A stretch of DNA of 64,000 bases from Streptomyces sp. NBC_00286 (GCF_036173125.1 NZ_CP108054.1:1488001-1552000), one strand, 5' to 3'. Shown: positions 53,556-63,017, counted from the first letter of the stretch. The notes: generated by a model from the sequence alone, not told the origin. Program-made: numbers and translations.

Positions 53556-54221
53556 ATGACCAGCGTCGAAGAACCGGCACGACCCAACGGCCGCATCCGC
53601 GACGCCGCCCGCACCAGGGCCGAGATCCTCGACGTGGCGACCCAGGAGTTCGCGCGGGCCGGGTTCACCGGAGCCAGGGTCGACGAGATCGCCGCCCGTA
53701 CCCGCACCACGAAGCGGATGATCTACTACTACTTCGGCGGCAAGGAGCAGCTGTTCACGGCCGTGCTGGAGCGGGCGTACAGCGTGATCCGGGAGGCCGA
53801 GCAGCAGCTGGACGTGGAGCATCTGGACCCGGTCGCGGCCATCCGGCGACTCGCCGAGCTCACCTTCGACCACCACGAGGCGCACCCCGACTTCATCCGC
53901 CTGGTCAGCATCGAGAACATCCACGAGGCGGAGCACATCGCCGCCTCCGCGGAACTGGGCAAGATCGGTTCGCCGGCGCTCGACGTGATCGGCCGCATCC
54001 TGGTCTCGGGGCGCGAGTCCGGCCTGTTCACGGCCGATGTGGACGCGGTGGACCTGCACGCGATGATCAGCTCGTTCTGCTTCTTCCGGGTCTCCAACCG
54101 GCACACCTTCGGCGCACTCTTCGGCCGCGATCTGGTCGCCGCCGACCAGCGGGAGCACTACCGCACCATGCTGGGCGACATGGTGATCGCCTACCTGACG
54201 GCGGAGCGGGCCGCGGACTGA
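53556..54221 (+). CDS. TetR-family regulator of the shikimate locus
   Basis: The product has 221 residues. The HTH region (ILDVATQEFARAGFTGARVD, then EIAARTRTTKRMIYYYFGGK) is typical. The C-terminal domain (LTFDHHEAHPDFIRLVSIEN) is of the TetR_C type seen in aromatic/shikimate regulators. AAGGA precedes ATG 53556. It is divergent from the dehydrogenase and upstream of the importer, so it probably controls both in response to shikimate or a related acid. Confidence 0.9.
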   Translation: MTSVEEPARPNGRIRDAARTRAEILDVATQEFARAGFTGARVDEIAARTRTTKRMIYYYFGGKEQLFTAVLERAYSVIREAEQQLDVEHLDPVAAIRRLAELTFDHHEAHPDFIRLVSIENIHEAEHIAASAELGKIGSPALDVIGRILVSGRESGLFTADVDAVDLHAMISSFCFFRVSNRHTFGALFGRDLVAADQREHYRTMLGDMVIAYLTAERAAD

Positions 54222-54388
54222 GCGTCACGGAATTCTTCGGCGCACCCCCTTGACGCATGCCGAAACGCGGGCGCAACATCTCTGGCCAACCGCTCAATAA
54301 CTAACCAGTGAGTTCATTAGCGCCTCCGTCCCCTGATCAGCGGGCCCCCATCCCTGCTCAGCGGTCCCCGTCCCCCGAGGAGCACGCC

Positions 54389-55729
54389 ATGTCCGTCCCC
54401 GCCGCGCCCCCGGGCCAGCCGAAGAAAGCCGCCACGGCCGCCTGGATCGGCAGTGCCCTGGAGTACTACGACTTCTTCATCTACGGCAGCGCCGCCGCGC
54501 TGATCTTCCCGGACGTCTTCTTCGACGAGTCGGACCCGGCCACCGGGACGCTGCTGTCGCTGGCCACGTTCGGCGTCGCGTACGCGGCCCGGCCGGTCGG
54601 CGCGCTGTTCCTCGGTCACTTCGGGGACAAGCTGGGCCGTAAGAAGATCATGGTCTTCACGCTGATGCTGATGGGCCTGTCGACGTTCCTCATCGGCTGT
54701 CTGCCCACGCGGGAGCAGGTCGGCACGCTGGCCCCGGTCCTGCTGGTCCTCTGCCGCATCCTGCAGGGCATTTCGGCCGCGGGCGAGCAGGCCAGCGCCA
54801 ACTCCATGTCTCTGGAACACGCGCCGCCGAACCGCCGCGGCTTCTTCACCAGCTTCACGCTCAGCGGCACCCAGGGCGGCCAGCTCCTCGCCACCCTGGT
54901 GTTCATCCCGGTCGCCGCGCTCCCCGAGGACCAGTTGCTGGCCTGGGGCTGGCGCATCCCGTTCTGGCTGAGCTTCGTGGTCGCCGTCGTCGGCTACGTC
55001 ATCCGCCGTACGCTCGACGAGACCCCGACCTTCACCCAGCAGGCCGCCACCGAAGGCGTCCCGAAGATGCCGCTTGCCGTGCTGCTGCGCGAGCACTGGG
55101 CGGATGTGCTGCGGGTGGTCGCGGCCGCGCTCGTCGCCTCGGTGAGCACGATCTTCACCGTGTGGGCGCTGTCGTACGCGACCAGCGACTCGGTCGGCAT
55201 GGACCGCACGTCCATGCTGTGGGTGGCCGCCCTCGCCAACCTCGTCGCCCTCGCCGCGATCCCGCTGTGGGCCACCCTCTCCGACCGCATCGGCCGCCGC
55301 CCGGTCTTCCTGCTCGGCGCGGCCGGCAGCGCCGTGACGATGTTCGCCTACCTGTGGGCCATCTCCACGGGCTCGTACCCGCTGGTCCTGGTCCTCGGCA
55401 TCCTCGCCTTCGGCGTCGTCTACAGCGCGGCGAACGGCGTCTGGCCCGCCTTCTACGGCGAGATGTTCTCGACCCGGGTCCGCCTGTCCGGCATGGCGAT
55501 CGGCACCCAGATCGGCTTCGCGATCGCCGGGTTCGCCGTCACCTTCGCCGCGCAGATCGCGGGCCCGGACGGCGACAACTGGTCGGCCGTGGCCCTCTTC
55601 ACCGCCGCGCTGTGCGTCCCGCCGGTGATCGCCGCGCTCACCGCACGCGAGACGCACAAGGTCCCGACGGAGCGGCTCGGCGAGCGGGCCGAGCAGGACA
55701 CGACCGGCCGCGAGAAAGTGACCGCCTGA
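54389..55729 (+). CDS. MHS-family MFS transporter, shikimate/dicarboxylate type
   Basis: This 446-residue protein has twelve helices. WIGSALEYYDFFIYGSAAAL (about 20-39), the loop RPVGALFLGHFGDKLGRKK and RILQGISAAGEQASA are hallmarks of the metabolite:H+ symporter group that includes ShiA and KgtP. ATG 54389 has GAGGAG upstream; the in-frame GTG 54308 is unlikely. Import of shikimate or quinate fits the neighbours. The last about 23 codons, with the stop, are copied twice in the 421 bases downstream. Confidence 0.88.
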   Translation: MSVPAAPPGQPKKAATAAWIGSALEYYDFFIYGSAAALIFPDVFFDESDPATGTLLSLATFGVAYAARPVGALFLGHFGDKLGRKKIMVFTLMLMGLSTFLIGCLPTREQVGTLAPVLLVLCRILQGISAAGEQASANSMSLEHAPPNRRGFFTSFTLSGTQGGQLLATLVFIPVAALPEDQLLAWGWRIPFWLSFVVAVVGYVIRRTLDETPTFTQQAATEGVPKMPLAVLLREHWADVLRVVAAALVASVSTIFTVWALSYATSDSVGMDRTSMLWVAALANLVALAAIPLWATLSDRIGRRPVFLLGAAGSAVTMFAYLWAISTGSYPLVLVLGILAFGVVYSAANGVWPAFYGEMFSTRVRLSGMAIGTQIGFAIAGFAVTFAAQIAGPDGDNWSAVALFTAALCVPPVIAALTARETHKVPTERLGERAEQDTTGREKVTA

Positions 55730-56213
55730 GCCTCGGGCAAGGCCCAGGCCTCACACGAGACCCAGGCCCAAGCACAGCCCCAGATCAGCGACGCGCACGG
55801 CGAACCAGCGTCAGTTCCGGTTCACCGTGCGCGTCGGGCTCGCCGAGCCGTCCCGACGGAGCGGCTCGGCGAGCAGGCCGAGCCGGACACGACCGGCCGC
55901 GAGAAAGTGACCGCCTGAGCCTCGGGCAAGGCCCAGGCCTCACACGAGCCCCGGGCCAAGCCCCAGGTCAGCGACGCGCACGGCGAACCAGCGTCAGTTC
56001 CGGTTCACCGTGCGCGTCGGGCTCGCCGAGCCGTCCCGACGGAGCGGCTCGGCGAGCAGGCCGAGCCGGACACGACCGGCCGCGAGAAAGTGACCGCCTG
56101 AGCCTCGGGCAAGGCCCAGGCCTCACACGAGCCCCGGGCCAAGCCCCAGGTCAGCGACGCGCACGGCGAACCAGCGTCAGTTCCGGTTCACCGTGCGCGT
56201 CGGGCTCGCCGAG
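55661..56213. repeat. Tandem triplication of a convergent gene junction (189/183-bp units)
   Basis: Units begin with GTCCCGACGGAGCGGCTCGG at 55661, 55850 and 56033. Each contains the last about 23 codons and stop of the MFS gene, the intergenic AGCCTCGGGCAAGGCCCAGG segment, and the final about 17 codons of the leftward gene (GCGAACCAGCGTCAGTTCCG region). Unit boundaries fall at GGCTCGCCGAGC/CGGCTCGGCGAGC microhomology. The first unit supplies the true MFS end and the last supplies the true end of the leftward gene. The middle is non-coding debris. Confidence 0.9.
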
Positions 56214-57995
56214 CACCGCCGTGAAGGCTTCGGTACGCACCGTCAGGCCCTCCGGCGAACGCTCGCAGGTCACGCTCAGGGGCTCCGTCGCCTCCGGGCC
56301 GTAGCGCACCGCGAAGACGTCCAGGTCCTCCGGGGCGCCGGGCGCGGGGCCCGCTTCGAGAGCGGTGGTCGTCCGGATGTGGCTCCAGCCCTGATCGGGG
56401 TTGCCGTAACCGCGTGGGTCCAGGGCGAGTTCGAAGGCCGCCTGCTGCTGGGTTACGTCCTGCCGGGCATCGAAGCTGTCCGGGCTGCCGGCCGGCGGGT
56501 GCGTCAGCCGGAGATCACCCGCGGCGGCGACGGGCGGCAGCTCGCCGGACCTGCGGAACCGGTCGCCCTCCGCGACGACGTACGGCATCCCGGCGAGCAA
56601 GTACCGCTCCCCGCCCAGCCGTTCGACGACAACCGCCATCCACAGCCGGGTGCCGTCCGTGACGTACAGCGACTGGACATGGCGCAGCACATGGTCCCGC
56701 CCGACGACGGGCTTGCTGACGAGCTTGGCGGCGAGGTCCCCGGAACGCTGGTCCCGGACCCGGACCGCGCCCATCGGACGGCACAGCAGGAAGCCGTCCG
56801 TCACCGGCCCGAACCCGTGCTGCCGCTCGACGGCACCGGCCACCAGCACCGAGCCGGCCGCCTCGATCACGGTGGGCGTCATCCGGTCGTCGAACGACAC
56901 CGTGACCGTGCCCGCCCGCAGTTGGTGGCAGGCGGGTTCCGTACGCCGTGTGCGGTGCCAGGGCGTGGTGTCCTGGATCTGCCAGACGAGCATGAACGCG
57001 AAGTGCCCGTCCACGCCGCCGTCCGCTCCGACCGCGTGCCGGCCCCAGCGGGAGTCCCCGGCGTAGCGGCCGATGTCGGCGCCGATGCGCGCGCTGAAGT
57101 ACCGCAGTCCCAGGACGGATTCGAAGGCGGAGTGCTGCTCGCTGTAGCGCGGCCCGCCGATGTCGAAGCCGCTTCCCGCGAGCCGTGCGTCGATATAGCG
57201 GGCGAGCGCGTCGCCGTCCTCGGCGAAGACGTCCTCGCCGCTGACCCGGTGCGCCTGGGCGAGGAAGGACAGCGAGATCGGCCCGTAGTTGTTGTCGTAC
57301 GCGCCGCCGTGCTCGGGAGGCAGCGGGGCACCCCGGTCCCGGATGCGACGGGCGCGGATCTCGCTCACGTACACGTGCATCGCTCGCCGCCGTACCAACT
57401 CGCCTTCCTCCGAAGGGAGATGGCGGGCGAGCATCAGTCCGCCGACCACGCAGCCGATGGCCTGGTTGGCGGCGTCCTGCGGATTGAAGACCGTGGCCTC
57501 GGTCAGCCAGTGCCAGTAACCGCCTGCCACGTCGAGGAGTTCGCGGTACTGCTCCTCGTCGATCAGGCCGTCCGCCGCGTCGAGCACGTTGACCGCCTGG
57601 AGCAGCGCCCACACGGTGCTCGGCCAGTCGCCGATGGGGTGCGCGCCGGGGGCGAGTACGTAACGGGCATGCGGCAGACCGGACTTGCGCATCGTCAGGT
57701 TCGGGTAGCCGGGGTTGTCCTCGGTGTAGACGCGTGCGCGCAGGTGGAAGTCGAGGCTGCGGCGGACCGCGTCCGGCAGGCGGGGGTCCTTGGTGCGGTG
57801 CCAGGCCAGCGCGAGCAGGGAGGTGATGCCGAGCGAGGTGTCACCGATGTCGTCGGTGGCGGCCGGGTGTTCCAGGTTGCCCTCGGGGGTGAGCCGGGCC
57901 AGCGCCTGCTCGGTCACGTCGGCCAGCACACGGTCGTACGCGGCCGGATCGTCGGCCAGGTCGTGCAACTGGCCGCGCTGATGCGGGAGATACAA
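56151..57995 (-). CDS. Unrecognised protein, probable alpha/alpha-toroid carbohydrate-active enzyme
   Basis: The product has 614 residues. I do not recognise the family. The N-terminal about 380 residues have repeated helical pairs (LGITSLLALAWHRTKDPRLP; GDWPSTVWALLQAVNVLDAA; GPISLSFLAQAHRV) like toroid lyases and hydrolases, with the conserved-looking strings HGGAYDNNYGPIS and GGPRYSEQHSAFES. The C-terminal part is beta-rich. There is no signal peptide. TTG 57995 has GAAGGG 9 bases upstream. It is the last gene of an ABC sugar-import operon, so an intracellular role on imported oligosaccharide is likely. Its 3' end is encoded by a foldback sequence that is also triplicated downstream and relic-copied at 47 kb. 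Confidence 0.6.
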   Translation of the reverse strand: MYLPHQRGQLHDLADDPAAYDRVLADVTEQALARLTPEGNLEHPAATDDIGDTSLGITSLLALAWHRTKDPRLPDAVRRSLDFHLRARVYTEDNPGYPNLTMRKSGLPHARYVLAPGAHPIGDWPSTVWALLQAVNVLDAADGLIDEEQYRELLDVAGGYWHWLTEATVFNPQDAANQAIGCVVGGLMLARHLPSEEGELVRRRAMHVYVSEIRARRIRDRGAPLPPEHGGAYDNNYGPISLSFLAQAHRVSGEDVFAEDGDALARYIDARLAGSGFDIGGPRYSEQHSAFESVLGLRYFSARIGADIGRYAGDSRWGRHAVGADGGVDGHFAFMLVWQIQDTTPWHRTRRTEPACHQLRAGTVTVSFDDRMTPTVIEAAGSVLVAGAVERQHGFGPVTDGFLLCRPMGAVRVRDQRSGDLAAKLVSKPVVGRDHVLRHVQSLYVTDGTRLWMAVVVERLGGERYLLAGMPYVVAEGDRFRRSGELPPVAAAGDLRLTHPPAGSPDSFDARQDVTQQQAAFELALDPRGYGNPDQGWSHIRTTTALEAGPAPGAPEDLDVFAVRYGPEATEPLSVTCERSPEGLTVRTEAFTAVLGEPDAHGEPELTLVRRARR

Positions 57996-58098
57996 GCTGT
58001 TCAGCCCTTCATGCCGGAGGTCGCCGGCGGGGCGGCCGGCCGGCCGGCGGCGCGGGCCGCCGCGCGGACGAACTCGTGGTCGAGCGGGGTGGGCACGG

Positions 58099-58995
58099 TC
58101 AGTCCTTCAATCCTGCGTTGATGTCGGCGTTCATGACATAGCGCTGGAACACCAGGAAGACGACGATCAGCGGAATCATGGAGATGACCGAGCCGCCGAG
58201 CACCACCGACCAGTTGATGTTCTGCGCGCCGACGAGGCTCTGGATGCCGATCTGCACGGTGAACTTGTTGGGGTCGTTGAGCATCAGCAGCGGCCAGATG
58301 TAGTCGTTCCATCGCCACTGGAACGACAGGATGGCGAGGGTCAGCATGATGGGCCGGGAGATCGGCACCATGATCCGCAGAAAGATCGACAGTTCACGCG
58401 CCCCGTCGATGCGGGCGGCCTCGACGAGCTCGTCGGGGACCGTCAGGAAGAACTGGCGGAACATGAAGCATCCGGTCGCGGTGAGCAAGGCCGGGAAGAT
58501 GATGCCGGCGAGCGAGTTGAACAGGCCCAGGTCACGGGCCACCAGGAACTGCGGGGCGAGCATGACCTCGCCCGGCAGCATCGTCGTGGCGAGGATGCAG
58601 ATGAAGAACACCTTGAGCCACTTGTTGTCGTACTTGGCCAGCGCGTACCCCGTGCAGCAACTGACTCCCACCGTGAGGATCGTCGCGACCACAGACACGA
58701 TGGCCGTGTTGATGAAGTACTGGGAGAAGTTGGCGCTCTCCCATGCTGCCTTGTAGCCCGACAGGGTGGGGTCGTCCGGAAACAGCGCCAGGGAGGAGAA
58801 CAGGTCTCCCGCCGGTTTGAAGGAGCTGAGGACGAACCACAGCACGGGAAACCCGTAGACGGCCGCCAGGACCCACAGCAGTGTCGTCGCGGGCACCGCG
58901 CGCCGAAGCCCACCGCGGGCCACGCCGGGCCGCTTCTTGGGAACGGCCCGTCCGGGCTCGGCGTCGACCTTGCGTGGCATGTCTGTGGTTGTCAT
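58099..58995 (-). CDS. ABC sugar permease (MalG type)
   Basis: The product has 298 residues, with a hydrophilic N-terminus of about 40 and six helices. The EAA loop is VEAARIDGARELSIFLRIMV, and FQWRWNDYIWPLLML is a MalG-family landmark. ATG 58995 overlaps the stop of the partner permease as ATGA. It forms the channel with that partner. Confidence 0.93.
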   Translation of the reverse strand: MTTTDMPRKVDAEPGRAVPKKRPGVARGGLRRAVPATTLLWVLAAVYGFPVLWFVLSSFKPAGDLFSSLALFPDDPTLSGYKAAWESANFSQYFINTAIVSVVATILTVGVSCCTGYALAKYDNKWLKVFFICILATTMLPGEVMLAPQFLVARDLGLFNSLAGIIFPALLTATGCFMFRQFFLTVPDELVEAARIDGARELSIFLRIMVPISRPIMLTLAILSFQWRWNDYIWPLLMLNDPNKFTVQIGIQSLVGAQNINWSVVLGGSVISMIPLIVVFLVFQRYVMNADINAGLKD

Positions 58996-59903
58996 CGGTT
59001 CTCCACCCGCCGGTTGACGATCAGCTGGATGATCGCGACGGCCATCAGGATGAGCATGAGCACGAACGATGCGGCGCTCGCGTAGCCGATCTGGCCCGAT
59101 TTGAAGCCGGTCTGGTAGATGTACTGGACAAGCAGGTTGTTCGACGTTCCGGGTCCGCCGTTGTTGAGGGCGGCGAACAGCGGATATTCCTTCATCGCGT
59201 GGATGGTGTTGAGCAGGATGACAATGAAGGAAGTCGGCGCGATGCTCGGCAGTGTGATGTTGAGGAACTGGCGCCACGGACCGGCGCCGTCGAGCGAGGC
59301 CGCCTCGTAGTACGACACCGGTACGTTCTTGATCGCCGCGATGAACAGCAGCATCGAGAAGCCCGTCCAGGCCCAGGATGCCGCCACCACCACGACCAGC
59401 AACGACAGGTCCGCGTTCGACTGCCACGGAACGGCACTTCCGCCGAATTTCTCGATGAGGTGGTTGACCAGTCCGAAGTTCTCACCGAACAGCCACCGCC
59501 ACAGGACACCCACGACGATGGGCGACAGAAGCCACGGGATGAAGAAGAAGACGCGGGCGACCGACACACCCTTGGCGTGCTTGCTCACCAGCACGTTGGC
59601 GATGAGCAGCGAGAACACGAAGTTCAGCGGAACGAAGAGCACGGTGTACAGCAGCGTCCGGGTCAGCGCGTCGAAGAAGGTGGAGTCCCCGGCCAGGTTG
59701 CTGTAGTTGTCCAGTCCGACGAACTGGAAGGCCCCCACGCCCGTGTAGTTCGTGAACGAGTAGACGAGCCCGATCACCGCCGGCCAGGCGAAGAACAGCG
59801 CGAAGAGCACGACATTGCCCGCGATGAGGACGAGCGGCGCAAGGGTGTACTTACTGCGTCTCCTGGGCGGGCTCGCGGACACGTCCGGGGCGCGTTTGGT
59901 CAT
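58992..59903 (-). CDS. ABC sugar permease (MalF type)
   Basis: This 303-residue protein has six helices. YEAASLDGAGPWRQFLNITL is the EAA loop. ATG 59903 has GGAG 8 bases upstream. It lies 134 bases after the binding-protein gene. As in the other sugar operon no ATPase gene is present. Confidence 0.93.
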   Translation of the reverse strand: MTKRAPDVSASPPRRRSKYTLAPLVLIAGNVVLFALFFAWPAVIGLVYSFTNYTGVGAFQFVGLDNYSNLAGDSTFFDALTRTLLYTVLFVPLNFVFSLLIANVLVSKHAKGVSVARVFFFIPWLLSPIVVGVLWRWLFGENFGLVNHLIEKFGGSAVPWQSNADLSLLVVVVAASWAWTGFSMLLFIAAIKNVPVSYYEAASLDGAGPWRQFLNITLPSIAPTSFIVILLNTIHAMKEYPLFAALNNGGPGTSNNLLVQYIYQTGFKSGQIGYASAASFVLMLILMAVAIIQLIVNRRVENR

Positions 59904-60037
59904 CTTCCTGACTCCGTGCTGGTGGAATGGGGTTCCTGTGGGCTCAGGCCGTGAGCCCGGCATCGCGTGGGTCCCGAGACAGGCCCTGGGCCGGGCGGCG
60001 GTGTCTCGACCCCGCCGCCCGGCCCGTCGGCCTACGA

Positions 60038-61363
60038 TCAGCCGCCGACCTGCTGGTTGTAACCGGCCACGATGTTCTCCAGGGCCTTGTCGGCCGACTG
60101 CTGGCCGTTGATCGCCTTGCCGAGCTCCGTCGTGGTCGGGTCCTCGGTGAGGGTCTTGCCCTTCAGCGCCCAGCCCGTCTGCGCGGTGTTGAAGTAGCCG
60201 GAGACCGGGTCGTAGAGGGGGATCGATTCGTTGTACAGCTTGAACGCCGCCTGCGCCGCCTCGGACTTGAAGGGGTACTTCGGGTTCAGGCCGGTCTCGA
60301 CGGGCAGGAACCCGGACGCCTCGCACAGCGCCTGGTAGTTGGCCGGCTCGTACAGCCAGGACAGGAACTTCTCCGCGGCCGCGGCGGCGTCGCCGTTGTT
60401 GTTGAAGCCCACCGTCAGGCCGCCGCTGTTGACGTCGCTGGCCTGCACCGGCTCGGCGGGAGTCGGGACGCTCGCCCACTCGAACTTCGTGATGCTCTCC
60501 GCATAGGCGGCGACCTGCCATACGCCGGACCAGTAGGCGACGACGTCACCGCTCTGGAACATGGCCGACGGGTCGGCCTCGCTGGTCCACACCGACTTCG
60601 GCATGGTCTTGTCGTCGTTCCATCCGACGAAGGTGTTCACGGCCTTCTTGGTCGCCGCGTCCACCGAGAACTTGCCGGAGTCGTCGGCCTGGACGTACTT
60701 GCCGCCCATCTCGTACACCATGGCGCGGAGCCGGGACGGCGACGGGTCGAACGTCAGGGAGTACTTGGCGTTGGTCTTCTCCCGGACCTCGTCCGCCGCC
60801 TTGATGAACTCGGACCAGGTCCAGGTCTTGTCGGGCGAGGTCGGGTAGTCGACGCCGGCCTTCTCGAAGAGCGACTTGTTGATGAACATGCCGGACGCGG
60901 TGATGTCCGAGGGGATGGCCAGCACCTTCCCGGACGAGTCCTTGGCGACGAAGTTGCCGTTGATCTTGTTGCTCTTCTTGTTGGCGATGGACTTGAGGTC
61001 GATCAGCTTGTTCGCCCAGATCGGGTCCACCTTCGGCACCGACGCCACGTCGGGCAGGGAGTTCGCCTGCGCGGAGTTGCGCAGCTTCGCGTCGTAGCCG
61101 TCGTAGGGAATGTTGACGAGCTTGACCTTGACGCCGGTTTCCTTCTTGTACTGCGCCACCATCTTCTTCCAGCCCGCGTCCTGCCCCGGAACCGTGGAGA
61201 TCCAGAACGTCAGCGACTTGGAGGTCCCGCCCGAGCCGGAGTCCGACCCGCCGCAGGCGGAGAGCAGCAGGGCACCTGCCGTGGCCACGGCAGCGAGGGG
61301 GACCAGGCGGCGTATGCCGCCGCGGCCGAGTCGGCGGGAGCGCCGCACACCCACAGTGGTCAT
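60038..61363 (-). CDS. ABC sugar-binding lipoprotein
   Basis: The product has 441 residues. A basic N-terminus and hydrophobic stretch end in the lipobox LLLSACGG (about 37-44). The mature protein begins with a GS-rich linker, then KSLTFWISTVPGQDAGWKKM, typical of family 1 solute-binding proteins. AAAGGG precedes ATG 61363 by about 9 bases. It binds the sugar for the two downstream permeases. Confidence 0.92.
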   Translation of the reverse strand: MTTVGVRRSRRLGRGGIRRLVPLAAVATAGALLLSACGGSDSGSGGTSKSLTFWISTVPGQDAGWKKMVAQYKKETGVKVKLVNIPYDGYDAKLRNSAQANSLPDVASVPKVDPIWANKLIDLKSIANKKSNKINGNFVAKDSSGKVLAIPSDITASGMFINKSLFEKAGVDYPTSPDKTWTWSEFIKAADEVREKTNAKYSLTFDPSPSRLRAMVYEMGGKYVQADDSGKFSVDAATKKAVNTFVGWNDDKTMPKSVWTSEADPSAMFQSGDVVAYWSGVWQVAAYAESITKFEWASVPTPAEPVQASDVNSGGLTVGFNNNGDAAAAAEKFLSWLYEPANYQALCEASGFLPVETGLNPKYPFKSEAAQAAFKLYNESIPLYDPVSGYFNTAQTGWALKGKTLTEDPTTTELGKAINGQQSADKALENIVAGYNQQVGG

Positions 61364-61598
61364 CTTCGATCCCTTTTCGTGGTAGGGGACGGAGCACGGC
61401 GCCGACGGAGGCGGCACGGGTGCATTGTGCAAGAGAGTTCGCTTTCCGAGGGCGCGGCCTCGCCCGGCCGCGTCATCCTGGCGGGCGAGGGTCCCCGGCC
61501 ACTGTGGCCGTCGCCGCACAAGCTCGCCCTGGTGCGGTTGCCGTACGTCGAGTACGGGCGGGACGCTCGCCCCAAGTCGGCGTCCCGACCGACTTAGA

Positions 61599-61606
61599 AA
61601 GCGCTT
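61599..61606. promoter_or_regulatory. Possible operator upstream of the sugar-binding gene
   Basis: AAGCGCTT (within GAAAGCGCTTGTC) is an 8-bp palindrome about 235 bases upstream of the binding-protein start, in a 274-base gap with no gene. It resembles a LacI-type core but is short. Confidence 0.25.
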
Positions 61607-61637
61607 GTCCGGACATTGGCAGACCAACGAGTCTCCG

Positions 61638-62759
61638 TCAATGCTTGACTGACGTCCCACCGGTCACGGTTTGGATTCCATGAGCGACCGCGAGTCGGCT
61701 CGCGCCCGCCACCGTACCGGTCTCGCCGACCGTGCTGCTGACCACCTCGGTGGGCCAGCTCAGCTGGTCCAACTCGGCCTGCACACCGGGCACGAGCTGC
61801 GGGTCCGTGCCGGTGGCGCCGCCCAGCACGATCAGTCCCGGGTCCAGTACGGCGGCCACGGCGGCGGCCAGTCGCCCCACGTCGGCGGCATGGCGGGCGA
61901 CCACGGCACGGGCCGCGGTGTGCCCCTCCTCGGCGAGAGCGAAAAGCCGCTCGGCGCTTTCGGGGCACGGGTCGTCGGCGTCCTGCCAGGCCTCCTCGGC
62001 CCGGTGCAGCAGGGACCGCACGCCGATGTGCGCCTCCAGGGCCTCGCGTCTCGGTTCGCGGCCCTCGTCCCACGGGTACGGCAGCCGGGCCACCTCACCT
62101 GCGGCGCCGTTCGCGCCGCGCAGCACCTGGCCGCCGATGACGATCCCGAGGCCGATGCCTACGCCGATCCGCAGATAGCCGAAGCTGTGCCGGCCGCGGG
62201 CGGCGCCCTCGTGCAGCTCGGCGAGGGCGGCGCAGTTGACGTTGTTCTCCAGGTGAACCGGTACGCCCGGCGGCAGCGCGACGGCCATCGCGTCGAAGGC
62301 GGGCCCGGCCTTGGCGGTCGCCGGACGCGCACCGGCGCCTTCCCGGTCCTGCGTGACGACGTCTCCGACGGCCACGACCACGGCACGCAACGGGGCGCCG
62401 GTCGGCAGTTCCTTGAGGACCTGACGTACGACGTCGGCGGCCTCCGGACGGGAGCCGGTGCCCTCGGCGAGCAGGCCGCCGTCCAGGGCGCAGCCGCGCA
62501 CCCGGGTCACGGCGGGGCCGAGATCGACGGCGAGTACGGCTCCGGCGGCGGGCCCCAGTCCGTAGACGGCGGCGGACCTGCCGGTGGCGCCGGAGACCGT
62601 GCCGGAGCAGGCGGCCAGCTCGGCGGCCTCGAGTTCGGCCACGGCGGAGGAGACGGTCGGCTTGGACAGGCCCGCGCCGGCTGCCAGTTGGGGGCGGGTG
62701 GCGGTACCGGCCGCGGCCAGTACGGCGAACACCGCGCGGGCGCTCTCGCTCAGTTGCAT
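61638..62759 (-). CDS. ROK-family transcriptional repressor
   Basis: The product has 373 residues. The N-terminal winged HTH (RPQLAAGAGLSKPTVSSAVA, about 22-41) is followed by the ROK fold. The ATP-type glycine loops remain (LAVDLGPAVTRV; GVGIGLGIVIGGQV), but the catalytic aspartate of ROK kinases is asparagine here (HLENNVNCAALAE) and the zinc-cysteine motif is missing. It is therefore a regulator and not a kinase. ATG 62759 has GGGGA upstream. It probably represses the downstream sugar operon and itself. Confidence 0.9.
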   Translation of the reverse strand: MQLSESARAVFAVLAAAGTATRPQLAAGAGLSKPTVSSAVAELEAAELAACSGTVSGATGRSAAVYGLGPAAGAVLAVDLGPAVTRVRGCALDGGLLAEGTGSRPEAADVVRQVLKELPTGAPLRAVVVAVGDVVTQDREGAGARPATAKAGPAFDAMAVALPPGVPVHLENNVNCAALAELHEGAARGRHSFGYLRIGVGIGLGIVIGGQVLRGANGAAGEVARLPYPWDEGREPRREALEAHIGVRSLLHRAEEAWQDADDPCPESAERLFALAEEGHTAARAVVARHAADVGRLAAAVAAVLDPGLIVLGGATGTDPQLVPGVQAELDQLSWPTEVVSSTVGETGTVAGASRLAVAHGIQTVTGGTSVKH

Positions 62760-62858
62760 GCTCTCCCCTGGGGCTGGTGCGGGGGGTCTCCGCTGGTCGC
62801 GGGGGTCTGTCCGCAAGGTTGTACGGGGTTGGGTTGCGTGGCTCTTGACGCACCCTAC

Positions 62859-62882
62859 TTCGTTAGTTAACTTCCTAACGAA
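62859..62882. promoter_or_regulatory. Probable ROK autoregulatory operator
   Basis: TTCGTTAG (62859-62866) and CTAACGAA (62875-62882) are perfect inverted arms around TTAACTTC. They lie 100 bases upstream of the ROK start in an AT-rich patch. The TTAGTTAACTTCCTAA core resembles sites seen upstream of other actinobacterial ROK genes. Confidence 0.55.
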
Positions 62883-63017
62883 CTTCATGCGGTACTCGCC
62901 TGCCGCGCCGGAATGAAGCCCGTCCCGGGGCTTCCTGAACGCATTGAGGTATGAACTCCTAGCTGTGCAGCTGCAGTTCGATGGGGGCTACGCCCCCCTG
63001 GACCCCCGGCCGTGTCT

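Noticed and set aside
55162..56304. Plus-strand frame with repeated PSRPDGAARRAGRAGHDRPR
   Set aside because: It is an out-of-frame reading of the MFS gene continued through the triplicated junction; the repetition is of the DNA.
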